Below are positions 30,422 to 38,914 of a stretch of DNA of 64,000 bases, one piece after another (position 1 is the stretch's first letter; each line of letters starts with the position of its first letter). A program made the translations under genes and the position numbers. Under the pieces are notes generated by a model, which saw only the letters and a list, made by a program, of their open reading frames with translations, was not told the DNA's origin and did no database searches. Origin of the DNA: Agarophyton chilense (taxonomy: Eukaryota; Rhodophyta; Florideophyceae; Gracilariales; Gracilariaceae); assembly GCA_030374765.1 (NCBI GenBank), contig JARGXX010000068.1:2294001-2358000 (forward strand). The letters are read 5' to 3'.

Positions 30422-31600
30422 TGTAACGCAATGCGCTACTCGGGAGACCAGCCGCGGGCGGCGAGAGCTACGCACAGGCAGAGCCTGGAAAGCCGGAGTC
30501 GGCTATCTGGCCCTAGAGTCCGCAACGACTCAAGAGAGGCTTCGTCTCACAGGCGAGGAGTGTCGACTAGACACAGACTCCTATCGTTCCACAGGAGCTC
30601 TTGGCGTCCGGAAGACGTGCTCGGAGTGGTGTCGATCCGACACGAACCGAAGTGATCGGCCTTGATATACGCCGCGTATGACGAGTAGCCGGGGCGAGCC
30701 CCGGGATTGTACCAGAGCCCGGACGAGCGCCACGACCCTAACGTCGGCAACGACGCACCAACAACTTCCCCCAACGGGTGGCGATAACAAAGCAGGGCAA
30801 GCCCTGAGATTGTACCAGCGCTCAGACGAGAGCGTCTGCTTGGCTATGCCGACTGGCGCCACAAAGTGGTAATCACTCACACCCAACGGGTGACGATAGC
30901 AAAGCAGGGCAAGCCCTGGGATTGAACCAGCGCCCAGACGAATGCGCCTGCCTGGCTTTACCAGCTGCACCTGGAAGTGAAACTCACTTATCCGAGGCTC
31001 CCGATCCACATCTCGGTATCCAACGGATACGGGTCTACAATCTGCTCGGGCAGTAGAACTCCCAGCGGTCCAATAGACCGAGCGAAAGTGCAATGCGCCA
31101 CGCGGCGACCGATGGCCGTGAGGGCAAGGACTGGACAGGGAATTCTCGATAGGCTAAAACGCGAGAGATACCTCTGCAGCAGTTGATCAGACTGCTGCCT
31201 GTCTTGTCGGCGTCGACTGGGAACGAAGGTCTGATAACCCTATAGTCTCAAGACACGAACTAGTAGTTCGGAGGCGTCTCTCACCTCTTGGACTTTACTT
31301 CGGTCTAGCCCCCGGCGACCCGGCGCTCAAGTACCGCCGGCCGCTTAGCAGTTAGCCATTACGATAGATTACAACTAATAAATACAATTAAAAATTACAA
31401 GGCAGCAGTGCAGAGCACTGCATGGTGCCAACCACACGAACTAGCTGCCGGCCATGGCCACACGTATGACACCTAGCGCCGTGCACGGTATTCCATCCTG
31501 GCAGTATGCCAGCTATTACGACGTCGTCACTGCTTAGTGTAAAGAGGTCGGAGGAGGGTGGCTACTTGTCCTCAATAAAGACCCGGCGCGTTGCGTCACA
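30422..31600. repeat. 1.18 kb solo LTR with perfect ATTGT target duplication
   Basis: Starts TGTAACGCAATG (the same 12 bases as the element 2 LTR) and ends GCGTCACA. ATTGT flanks it at 30417-30421 and 31601-31605. The TG...CA ends plus an exact 5-base duplication make it a solo LTR of a family otherwise absent from the window. No internal sequence is present. It contains three tandem tRNA-like units (30677-31010). Confidence 0.75.
30677..31010 (-). repeat. Three tandem tRNA-like units of about 112 bp
   Basis: Units start near 30677, 30788 and 30901. Each has a GC palindrome (GGGCAAGCCC or GGGGCGAGCCCC) followed by GGGATTGAACC or GATTGTACC. On the minus strand these read as a T-arm with loop TTCAATC, close to a Pol III B box (GGTTCAATCC), preceded by a hairpin such as CAGACG-CTCT-CGTCTG. 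None is a full tRNA. They are imperfect repeats within the solo LTR. Confidence 0.5.
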
Positions 31601-31605
31601 ATTGT

Positions 31606-31904
31606 GACTGCCTTTGCACGATTACTACTCCCTTCGGAGGGTGTCCGCATTTCCATCGGTTCAGTTATCCCACCGGCATCTCTTAAGGAGTGATTATTAC
31701 TACACTTTGTGTGTTGTCCTTTTTCTTTTAATCCTATATTTTACTGTGTGTTACCGATTTCTTCTCCGCCCCAGTATTGGATTGTTTCTTGGTTTCTTGT
31801 TATTTCTACTACTCCATTGGAGTTTCCCCCTTTATTTATTACCTTATTTCCCCCGTTCCAAGAGCTATCGCCATTGCTATCGTACAATGCATACTCGTTA
31901 CTAT
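31606..31904 (+). repeat. Left part of an LTR-like sequence split by element 4
   Basis: Together with 42018-42165 this resembles the LTR at 60082-60967 read in reverse. A CCCTTCGGAGGG palindrome near 31630 and CGCCCCAGTATTGG near 31770 match that LTR in order. The right end, GCAATACA at 42165, fits the TG...CA family ends. The left end is not resolved because the 30422-31600 solo LTR adjoins it. Last five bases ACTAT are the element 4 target duplication. Confidence 0.4.
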
Positions 31905-32765
31905 TGTAGGACAATGCCCAGAAGGGGGAAAACCTACGAAGACGTCCGGATCTTCCTCTCACGAGGTAACCGGCGCGGTAGAGCCCTCCCAGGGATCGGC
32001 GCGCAATGCCGGGTGTAAGCCGGAGCCGAACCGTCGCGACGGGCGCAGGGAGGCTGAAAGAAGCCGAGAATATCCGCTGGAGCGGTGCTTGCGTATCCTC
32101 TGAAGAGGCGAAACCCACGAGAGTGGCGAGCACGACAGGTGTCAGTGCGAGCCGCAAGAGCGGGAATTGCCCAATGAAGGGGAGAAAAAGGGAAGGAAAA
32201 TGGGAACGGAGGCAAGAGGGCGAGGTTGACCACGAGTCGCAAGAGGGGACTCGGGAATAGCCGGCACTGGCGGGTGTAGCAAACCGTATACACGGGCGGA
32301 ACCACGAAAGGGGAATAGATACCCAACACACGAAGGCTGCTTGAACGTCCAAGGGGGTTGGGAAGCCGTGCACCACGGGAAATCCCTCCGTAAAGAGTTG
32401 TATATCCGCGCAGGCGGTTCGACCCAGAGCCAAGATCTGGAAGACCAAGATCACCCTTTGGGGAGACTTTACTGGACAGGCGGCCGCGAGGCCGGCGGCC
32501 TAAGTACTATAGTCACCGTAGAATACAATAAATAAAGTCTATCCTAAATAGCTAAATGTCCGTCTAACAAAGGGACCTATCTGGCGGCCACGTGTCGCGC
32601 GGGCGCTGCGGCCACGTGTATGGCACCCGGTCCCGCCGGTGCATCACCGGCGTTCCGGGTGTCGCCGTGAAAACGGATTACTCCTACTCATAACGAGGTT
32701 GCACGCCGGAGGCTCCGGAAAAAACTTAAGTCCCCAAAAACCTCCCTGGAGGACGTTGCTCTTCA
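31905..32765 (-). repeat. Element 4 3' LTR
   Basis: 861 bases. Plus strand runs from TGTAGGACAATG to GCTCTTCA. On the minus strand the start TGAAGAGC follows the polypurine tract. The antisense ORF starts 46 bases inside it, so the LTR is placed to supply its promoter. Confidence 0.92.
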
Positions 32766-32776
32766 TATCCCCCCCT
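32766..32776 (-). promoter_or_regulatory. Element 4 polypurine tract
   Basis: Minus strand AAGGGGGGATA directly before the LTR start TGAAG. It is the same junction as in element 3. Confidence 0.7.
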
Positions 32777-32811
32777 TAAGACAGGACGAAGACCTCGAAG
32801 AGGAAGTCGGC

Positions 32812-34587
32812 ATGGCAGCTCGTCATGATAAGAGCGCGTCCGACACCGGGTCTCCGGAAACCAACACACCTTCACCAAGGATCCCACGCACGCTCTCCGC
32901 ATCCGATTCTAACAACAGCACACCAACACGCACCATGTCCAACCCCGACCGTTATAACACATCCGCGACTCCCGCCCTTGGCGGTTCCACCGGCTTCCGG
33001 TCCGCGCCCCACCCTGGGGATATTACCAACCTCGCGTACGAAGACCGCCGTATTGGCGCCCGCTTTCGCGGACAGGCGGACCCACCGCAGTGGCCGACCT
33101 ACGACGCCCTTGTGGGTGCGAATCCGAGAACTCGGCATGGCTCCGCGAGGTTGCGGTATGCGCCTTGGTTTCACCCATTGGCTGTCCGCGACGAGGATTT
33201 GATCCAATCCTACACCGATAACTTGGAGATGCTCCCGGGCGACCTGCCCGGCGTGGTGACCCTGTCCTGGGATTGGCGTAATCGTATCGCCATACCGGTA
33301 CACCACATACTCCGCCGACGCGGTGAATCCTCTGCGGAGGCTCAAGCCGCACTTGTGCGGATCGCTTATCTCAGGCACCATCGGGCGCCTTTCGAGTTCC
33401 CGATACCGCCAGAGGTCGAATTCGACGTCCACCTTTACCGCACTCGCGGGGAAATGTCGTACTGTGACCGTCTTAACGGGTTGGAAACCCTCGCTTGGAG
33501 GGGCACACCGATCGCTCGGCAAGAAGCCCTTTGCTTGGCACGACCGATTCTTTGGGCAGAGTTCCGCTATCAACCGCGGCAGTCGCGCTCGAACTTCCTT
33601 CAGAACTTCATCCGCGATGAGCGGCGTTGGCGGGCCCGGACCGGGTATTTCGTACCGTACCAGAACACGGAGAGTGAGTGCATCGCGCCGGCTCACCGAC
33701 GTGGTCGGTACGTCAGTCTCCCAGACTGGTGGTCCTCCTTGGAGGCGTGCTGGGGTTGCTTCGTTGAGCTGCCCCCAGTATTCACCTGTGTAGGGTCGTC
33801 GTTCTTGAACGATCCCCAGTCGGGGTGGTGGTCCGTCGTGGTCAGCGAATGGGCCGTCCGCACTGCGGCTTTTATCCTCGCTGAGGCGTACGACCAATAC
33901 CGATTGTGGTACGTGCCACCGCGTGTGCGGGCTGCGATCCGTCGTTTGGACATGCGCATCCCCCTCGGGGGCGAGGCGAACGAAGAAGAGATGCTGGGCC
34001 TCCTCGACTTTGTGGAGGGGGTCCAGTGGGATGAGGTCCCGCTGGAGAACTCCCAACGCATTCAACCGCGTTGCGGGCCTGGCCCCGGACTCGGGAGGAA
34101 TACCGCGCTAGCGGGGGATTTCGTCTACTTCGACCCCTGGGAGTACCACGAGATCAGCCGCGAGGAAGCGGAAGCCAACCGGCATGCGCCGCGTGAAGTC
34201 CCGGCCGACCACCCGCGAGGGTATGTCGACTCGAACGACTATTACCGCGACTATGCGGATGGTGACCCGATGGTCGACAACGAACCGGAGGATCCGGGTT
34301 ACGCTCCGATGGAGGATGACGGGTCCGGCGAGGCCGGTGAGGAGTCCGTTGAATACGGTGGTGCGGCTCCATCCGGGGCTGCTGATGCCGTGCGAACGGA
34401 TTCCTATCCGACTCCATCGGTGGCGGGCCCGCCCGCAACTGCCGCTGGCGCGGAGTGGGGCGAGGTCATCGCGCGCTTCCTTCGGGAGGTGGGGCTTCGC
34501 CCTTCCGAGATCTCGGGTGATGTGGCCGCCATGCGGGATGCCTTAGCCAACCGCCTGGTCGGGGGTCCACCTCGTGCGGAGGAATGA
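32812..34587 (+). CDS. Intact antisense ORF of element 4, unknown function
   Basis: 591 codons, ATG in a good context (CGGCATGGC), opposite in strand to gag and pol and located between pol and the 3' LTR. The protein begins with about 70 disordered Ser/Thr/Pro-rich residues. A long Trp/Tyr/Arg-rich body follows (APWFHPLAVRDEDL, RSNFLQNFIRDERRW, GYFVPYQN, WWSVVVSEWAVRTAAFILAEAY), then a GPGLGRNTALAGDFVYFDPW block, an acidic tail, and a C-terminal helix (FLREVGLRPSEISGDVAAM). I see no signal peptide, strong membrane segment, zinc motif or nuclease motif. Related ORFs sit at the same place in elements 2 and 3. A role in regulating or packaging the element is possible but not shown. Confidence 0.85.
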   Translation: MAARHDKSASDTGSPETNTPSPRIPRTLSASDSNNSTPTRTMSNPDRYNTSATPALGGSTGFRSAPHPGDITNLAYEDRRIGARFRGQADPPQWPTYDALVGANPRTRHGSARLRYAPWFHPLAVRDEDLIQSYTDNLEMLPGDLPGVVTLSWDWRNRIAIPVHHILRRRGESSAEAQAALVRIAYLRHHRAPFEFPIPPEVEFDVHLYRTRGEMSYCDRLNGLETLAWRGTPIARQEALCLARPILWAEFRYQPRQSRSNFLQNFIRDERRWRARTGYFVPYQNTESECIAPAHRRGRYVSLPDWWSSLEACWGCFVELPPVFTCVGSSFLNDPQSGWWSVVVSEWAVRTAAFILAEAYDQYRLWYVPPRVRAAIRRLDMRIPLGGEANEEEMLGLLDFVEGVQWDEVPLENSQRIQPRCGPGPGLGRNTALAGDFVYFDPWEYHEISREEAEANRHAPREVPADHPRGYVDSNDYYRDYADGDPMVDNEPEDPGYAPMEDDGSGEAGEESVEYGGAAPSGAADAVRTDSYPTPSVAGPPATAAGAEWGEVIARFLREVGLRPSEISGDVAAMRDALANRLVGGPPRAEE

Positions 34588-34919
34588 CCGGAGCTTCCGG
34601 TAGAATGTAGGGCGGCGCAACTAGGGCGCCCTTGCCAGTAGTGAGAAATAAAAGAAGAGGGTCGCCTTTCCGACGCCCTTTCCCAAGTCCGCTTCTTTCT
34701 TTCCGGGGTACCGGCCTTCTACCGGGGTTCCGGCGTTGCAGGGAACCAGCCTAGCTGGGAGTTCCGTGTTTAACGGTGGGCGCTTCGCGCGCGGACCAGG
34801 TAACTGGCACGACCACCAACGACGTTAGGATAGCGTGAGCGGTTGCTTCCTTCCCCGCGTTGGGGCATGGACGGAGATGGCGCGTGGCGCCATCAGCCAT
34901 TCCATTCCGTGTTCACGGT
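34588..34919. other. Spacer between antisense ORF and pol of element 4
   Basis: 332 bases between two convergent stops. I see no gene. Transcripts from both strands would end or overlap here. Confidence 0.5.
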
Positions 34920-37900
34920 TTATCCCTCTTGGGCCTTTACCAGCGTGGCTGGGAGTGCGGTCCCCGCAAGGCGGTGGTATCGCATTACCGCAGAGCGCGG
35001 GAGGTGCTCGATGGGCTCCGGGGTGTCCCACTCCGGCCCGTATCCGTACCAGCGGGTCCGATACTGGAGCACCCCGTGCTCATCGTAGCTATGTCCGACG
35101 ACTCGGTCGAGGACGTACTCCTGCACGTAAACATGCCGGCCTTGCCGGGTGGTGGTGACCCGAGGCTCAGCGCCGCGTGGTGCTGGGCTCGTCGTCGCCT
35201 GTTCCGGGTCACCCAGTTTGTCATTCCGCTCTGCGGTTGTTGCCGGGTTGCCGGGGCTGCCGTACCGCTTCGCGGAAGTTGCCGGCGCGGCCGGGTTGTG
35301 TTTCCGCTGGGCGGTAGGGGCTTCCCTGAAGTCCGCTCTTACTGCGAGTTGGCGGGGGTCCTTCCGTCTTGGTGACGGTTCGCTGGAGGCCTCCGCTTGA
35401 TTGGCGGCCTGCGGCGTTCCCATTGGTGGGCAGTTTCCGCTGTGCGGTGCGCCGCGGGCGGTGAGTGGTTCACCGTCCCGGCGATCTGCCTCCGCGGGGT
35501 GGCTGTCAGCCAATGACTGGGATGCCGGGTGCCCATTGGTCCGATCTCCCGCCCGGGTCACGTGACCTTGAGAACGGGTGGTCGGGACGTCGCGGACGGT
35601 TGGCTCCGATTGTTCGGCAAGGGAGGCGGTTTTCGACTTGTCGTCGCGCCCCTTTTCCCCCATGGGGTTCGTACCGTTCTCAACGGAGTGGCTCGCTAGA
35701 CCTGCTTGCGCAGCGCTCGCCGGAGTACCGGTATCAACCGAAACGCTCGTTGTGTGCCCGCGAATGTGCGGGGAGCCCTCAGTTGCTTCCACGCGATGCG
35801 GAGCGTCCGTAGGGTCTCGCTTCACGGCTTCGGGTCTTCGAACGCCTTGGTTCCCCTTTCGGGGTGGCGTGGCGGTCGGGTTGACCGCCGCGTCCCGCGG
35901 GAGCGGATTGGCCTCCGGCGACGATGCCGGTTGCCCGCTCGGGGGACTTTCCCGGGGTGTCCGGTTAAACTTCCGTTGCGACGGCGATGCTTCCGCGATG
36001 GAGCGGGTCCCCTCCCCCTCCTTAGACGGAGCGACGGGTGCTGGTGGGCTAACCGCATGGCGGGTATAAATACCGCTGCGCGGCGCCCGTAAGGGTAGCT
36101 GGCCGCGAGGGCCAGGTGTTTCCGGCATTTCCGGTGGTTCCGATAAAGTCGGTATATCGAAGAGACCCCGTGAGGGGTGCGGTACCACGGCGGGGCTTCT
36201 AAGCCATGGTGCCACGGGTACGGGTGTTTCATTCTCGCGCGCTGCGAGTAGCTCATCCATTTCCATGGTGTCTTCCCCGGTTTCGGGCCAATCCGACTCC
36301 GTCGGTGTTTCCCCTTCCAAGGTAAAGCACGGGATCTCGTCGACCTCCGGGTCGGCAAGTGCTTCACCTGTCGTAGGTAATCGAGAGAGGGCGTCTGCTT
36401 GGGTGTTCTGGACACCCTTTTTGTAGACGACCTCGAAGTCGAATTCCGCTAAGCGGAGGCGCCACCGCATTAAGCGGCCAGAAGGATCTGCGATGTTCAG
36501 CAGCCACCTCAACGAGGCATGGTCCGTGTACACGGTGAAATGAACGCCCATGAGGTATGGGCGCAGAGTGGATAGCGCCCAGACCACTGCGAGGCACTTC
36601 TTCTCGGAGACCGAGTAGTTGCGCTCGTGGACGTTTAGCGTGCGGGACCAATAGCCAATTGGTTTGCGTTCCCCCTCGGGGGTGGTTTGGAACAGTGCGC
36701 AGCCCACCTGGTGGTCGCTGGCGTCGGTGTCGATGGAGTAGGGAAGCCCAGGTTTGGGCAAGGATAGGATGGGAGCTGTCGTAACTGCCTTAATCAAGGA
36801 GCGAAAAGATTCCGACTGATCGGTGGTAAATGGCGCAAGCTTCGGTGGCTGGCCCTTCCGCAGTAGCGCGTTTAGCGGAGCGGCGATATCCGAGAAACTC
36901 GGTATAAACCGTCGATAGACGTTGACCAGACCTAAAAAGGATCGGAGCTCCGTTTGAGTACGGGGCTCCTTCGCCTCGCAGAGGGACTTGATACGAACTT
37001 GTTCGATCATTAACCGTCCTAGACGGATGACGTGCCCGAGATACTTCACCGTATCGGTGAAGAACTCGCACTTCCTCAACTTGAGGGTTATTCCTGCGTC
37101 TTGCAGTACGGTCATCACGTCCCGCACGTGGGTCAGGTGATCGTCCAGGTTTCTGGAAAAGACAATGATGTCGTCCAAGTAGACAAGGCACGTGCGCCAC
37201 TTGAAACGCGACATCAGTATGTCTCTTGCCCTTTGAAAGGTGGCCGGTGCATTGGTTAAACCAAACGGCATCCGCTTGAAGCGGTAGGAACCCGAGTGGC
37301 AAACAAACGCGGTTTTGTCTCGGTCCTCTTCCCGGACTGGGACTTTCCAGTAGCCCCAGTTAGCATCCAGAGCCGTAAACACGGTAGCGTCCCCGAGCGA
37401 GTCTATACACTCGTCCATGCGCGGAATCGGGTAGGTGTCCCTCACGGTGACGGCATTGAGGCGGCGGTAGTCAACGCAAAACCGCCACGTGCCGTCAGCC
37501 TTGACGGTCAGCACCACCGGTGAAGCCCAAGGAGATTGGGCGGGCTCGATGACTCCAGCACGGAGCATCTTGTCCACCTGAAATTCTTTTTCCTCCCGAG
37601 CTTTCGGTCCCGCCCTGTAAGGGGGTTGTGCAACCGGACGTGCGTCCGGTAGCAAGTCTATCCGATGTTCGGTTGTATTGATCTCACCCAGTGAGCCGTC
37701 CCACATTGTGGTAAACTCGCGTAGCATTCCGCGTAAGCGGTCCCGGTGTGAGACCGGTACATGACTCAGGTCCAGGTCCTCGAGGGCCTTGATCGGGTCT
37801 ATCTTATCGTAGCTCGTAGGCTGTGCCCTGGTGTCAGGTGTGGGAACCGACGAGGTCGGAAATGCATCCGTCCTGACGGTTTTATCGAGCGCCAACTGCT

Positions 37901-38879
37901 GTGCCTCCCCGGAGGTTTCTGCACCGGATACCGGGAGACCATCCTCGGTAGAGGGAGTTATTCCGAGTACTTCGGCAGCCGTCACCTTTGTAGGGAGCAT
38001 CGCGAGCGGGTGCGGCGTCACAGACCCAATGACTTGGTTCTTTGCCAGCGTCTGGGGAGCCTTTCCCAGATTGGCAACCAACACCCTGAAAGGGGAATTC
38101 GGCGTGACTTGCACGATTCCGTTCGCAACGGGTAACTGAAATTTCTCGTACAACGAGGGCAAGGGCTGAACAACCCGAAGACCGTGTTGACGGGAATTGA
38201 CTGAAACCATAACCAGGCTCTCCGGGGGTATGATTACTGACGAGGCAACGCGTAGCTTCGTAGAATCCCGGTTCGCCGGTGTGGGTTTCTGCGCAGCAGG
38301 TAGAGGAACGTGTTTCCTCGATGCCCGCTTCAGCGGTTGACGAACAATGGGGACGGTCGATCCGTCCTCAAGTTCCACCTGCTTAAGGCGTGGGCGGATG
38401 GCGTCGACAAACCTGTCGCAGTAGTCACATCCCAGTATAACTGGCGCGGCCAGCGAGCGGCACACAATAAAAGTTAGTTTAACCACCATCCGCCCTAGCC
38501 TGACGACCAGGTCGATCACACCAGCCGTTTTCAACGGGTTGTTATTGGCGTCCGACACGTCGGATACCGTTTCAGAACGGATGAGTGACCGCAATGGCGG
38601 GGGTAAAACCGATTCCACAATAAAGTTCGGCCCAGCACCTGTATCCAGGACAGTGAGATGTCTCACCATAAACTGCGTGTGCAGACCAAGGTCAGCGTAA
38701 ACCTTGTAGTTACGCTTGGCCATTACCAAGACTCTATCCGGGATCCGGTTATTTCTAATCTGTATCCACGGTCGACGCAACACACCGAGGTGTTTAGAGT
38801 CCGCGTCTGCGGTGTCCTTCCTTGTCAGGATTTTCACCGGGGAGCGAGGCATCGGCGCCTCGGGCGTCGTCAGCCTCAA
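34920..38879 (-). CDS. pol: Element 4 Pol: protease, RT, RNase H and chromodomain, no integrase
   Basis: A 1319-codon open frame; position 38879 is a TTG, and the frame is open upstream to the gag slip site, so it is probably made as Gag-Pol. Protease motif VLDTGAGPNF is intact. RT has the VYLDDIIVF motif. RNase H has IDTDASDHQVG, YTDHASLRW and TQADALSR. After IPCFTLEGETPTE the sequence jumps, near 36190-36240, to PHPSRGLFDIP, which in element 3 lies after the whole integrase; about 440 residues are missing in frame. The Pro/Ser/Arg-rich linker and the chromodomain (LQYRTRWYGYG) end the protein. Fully open, but cannot integrate on its own. Confidence 0.9.
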   Translation of the reverse strand: MRLTTPEAPMPRSPVKILTRKDTADADSKHLGVLRRPWIQIRNNRIPDRVLVMAKRNYKVYADLGLHTQFMVRHLTVLDTGAGPNFIVESVLPPPLRSLIRSETVSDVSDANNNPLKTAGVIDLVVRLGRMVVKLTFIVCRSLAAPVILGCDYCDRFVDAIRPRLKQVELEDGSTVPIVRQPLKRASRKHVPLPAAQKPTPANRDSTKLRVASSVIIPPESLVMVSVNSRQHGLRVVQPLPSLYEKFQLPVANGIVQVTPNSPFRVLVANLGKAPQTLAKNQVIGSVTPHPLAMLPTKVTAAEVLGITPSTEDGLPVSGAETSGEAQQLALDKTVRTDAFPTSSVPTPDTRAQPTSYDKIDPIKALEDLDLSHVPVSHRDRLRGMLREFTTMWDGSLGEINTTEHRIDLLPDARPVAQPPYRAGPKAREEKEFQVDKMLRAGVIEPAQSPWASPVVLTVKADGTWRFCVDYRRLNAVTVRDTYPIPRMDECIDSLGDATVFTALDANWGYWKVPVREEDRDKTAFVCHSGSYRFKRMPFGLTNAPATFQRARDILMSRFKWRTCLVYLDDIIVFSRNLDDHLTHVRDVMTVLQDAGITLKLRKCEFFTDTVKYLGHVIRLGRLMIEQVRIKSLCEAKEPRTQTELRSFLGLVNVYRRFIPSFSDIAAPLNALLRKGQPPKLAPFTTDQSESFRSLIKAVTTAPILSLPKPGLPYSIDTDASDHQVGCALFQTTPEGERKPIGYWSRTLNVHERNYSVSEKKCLAVVWALSTLRPYLMGVHFTVYTDHASLRWLLNIADPSGRLMRWRLRLAEFDFEVVYKKGVQNTQADALSRLPTTGEALADPEVDEIPCFTLEGETPTESDWPETGEDTMEMDELLAARENETPVPVAPWLRSPAVVPHPSRGLFDIPTLSEPPEMPETPGPRGQLPLRAPRSGIYTRHAVSPPAPVAPSKEGEGTRSIAEASPSQRKFNRTPRESPPSGQPASSPEANPLPRDAAVNPTATPPRKGNQGVRRPEAVKRDPTDAPHRVEATEGSPHIRGHTTSVSVDTGTPASAAQAGLASHSVENGTNPMGEKGRDDKSKTASLAEQSEPTVRDVPTTRSQGHVTRAGDRTNGHPASQSLADSHPAEADRRDGEPLTARGAPHSGNCPPMGTPQAANQAEASSEPSPRRKDPRQLAVRADFREAPTAQRKHNPAAPATSAKRYGSPGNPATTAERNDKLGDPEQATTSPAPRGAEPRVTTTRQGRHVYVQEYVLDRVVGHSYDEHGVLQYRTRWYGYGPEWDTPEPIEHLPRSAVMRYHRLAGTALPATLVKAQEG

Positions 38880-38914
38880 CTCTGAGGACGCCTCTCCCGA
38901 AGGGGAGACTCCCT

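Noticed and set aside
30677-31010. Array of tRNA genes or a CRISPR array
   Set aside because: Units are imperfect, lack complete tRNA folds, and there are no short identical repeats with unique spacers.
32812-34587. The antisense ORF as an env-like gene
   Set aside because: An env gene would be in the sense direction with signal peptide and membrane anchor; this ORF is antisense and has neither.
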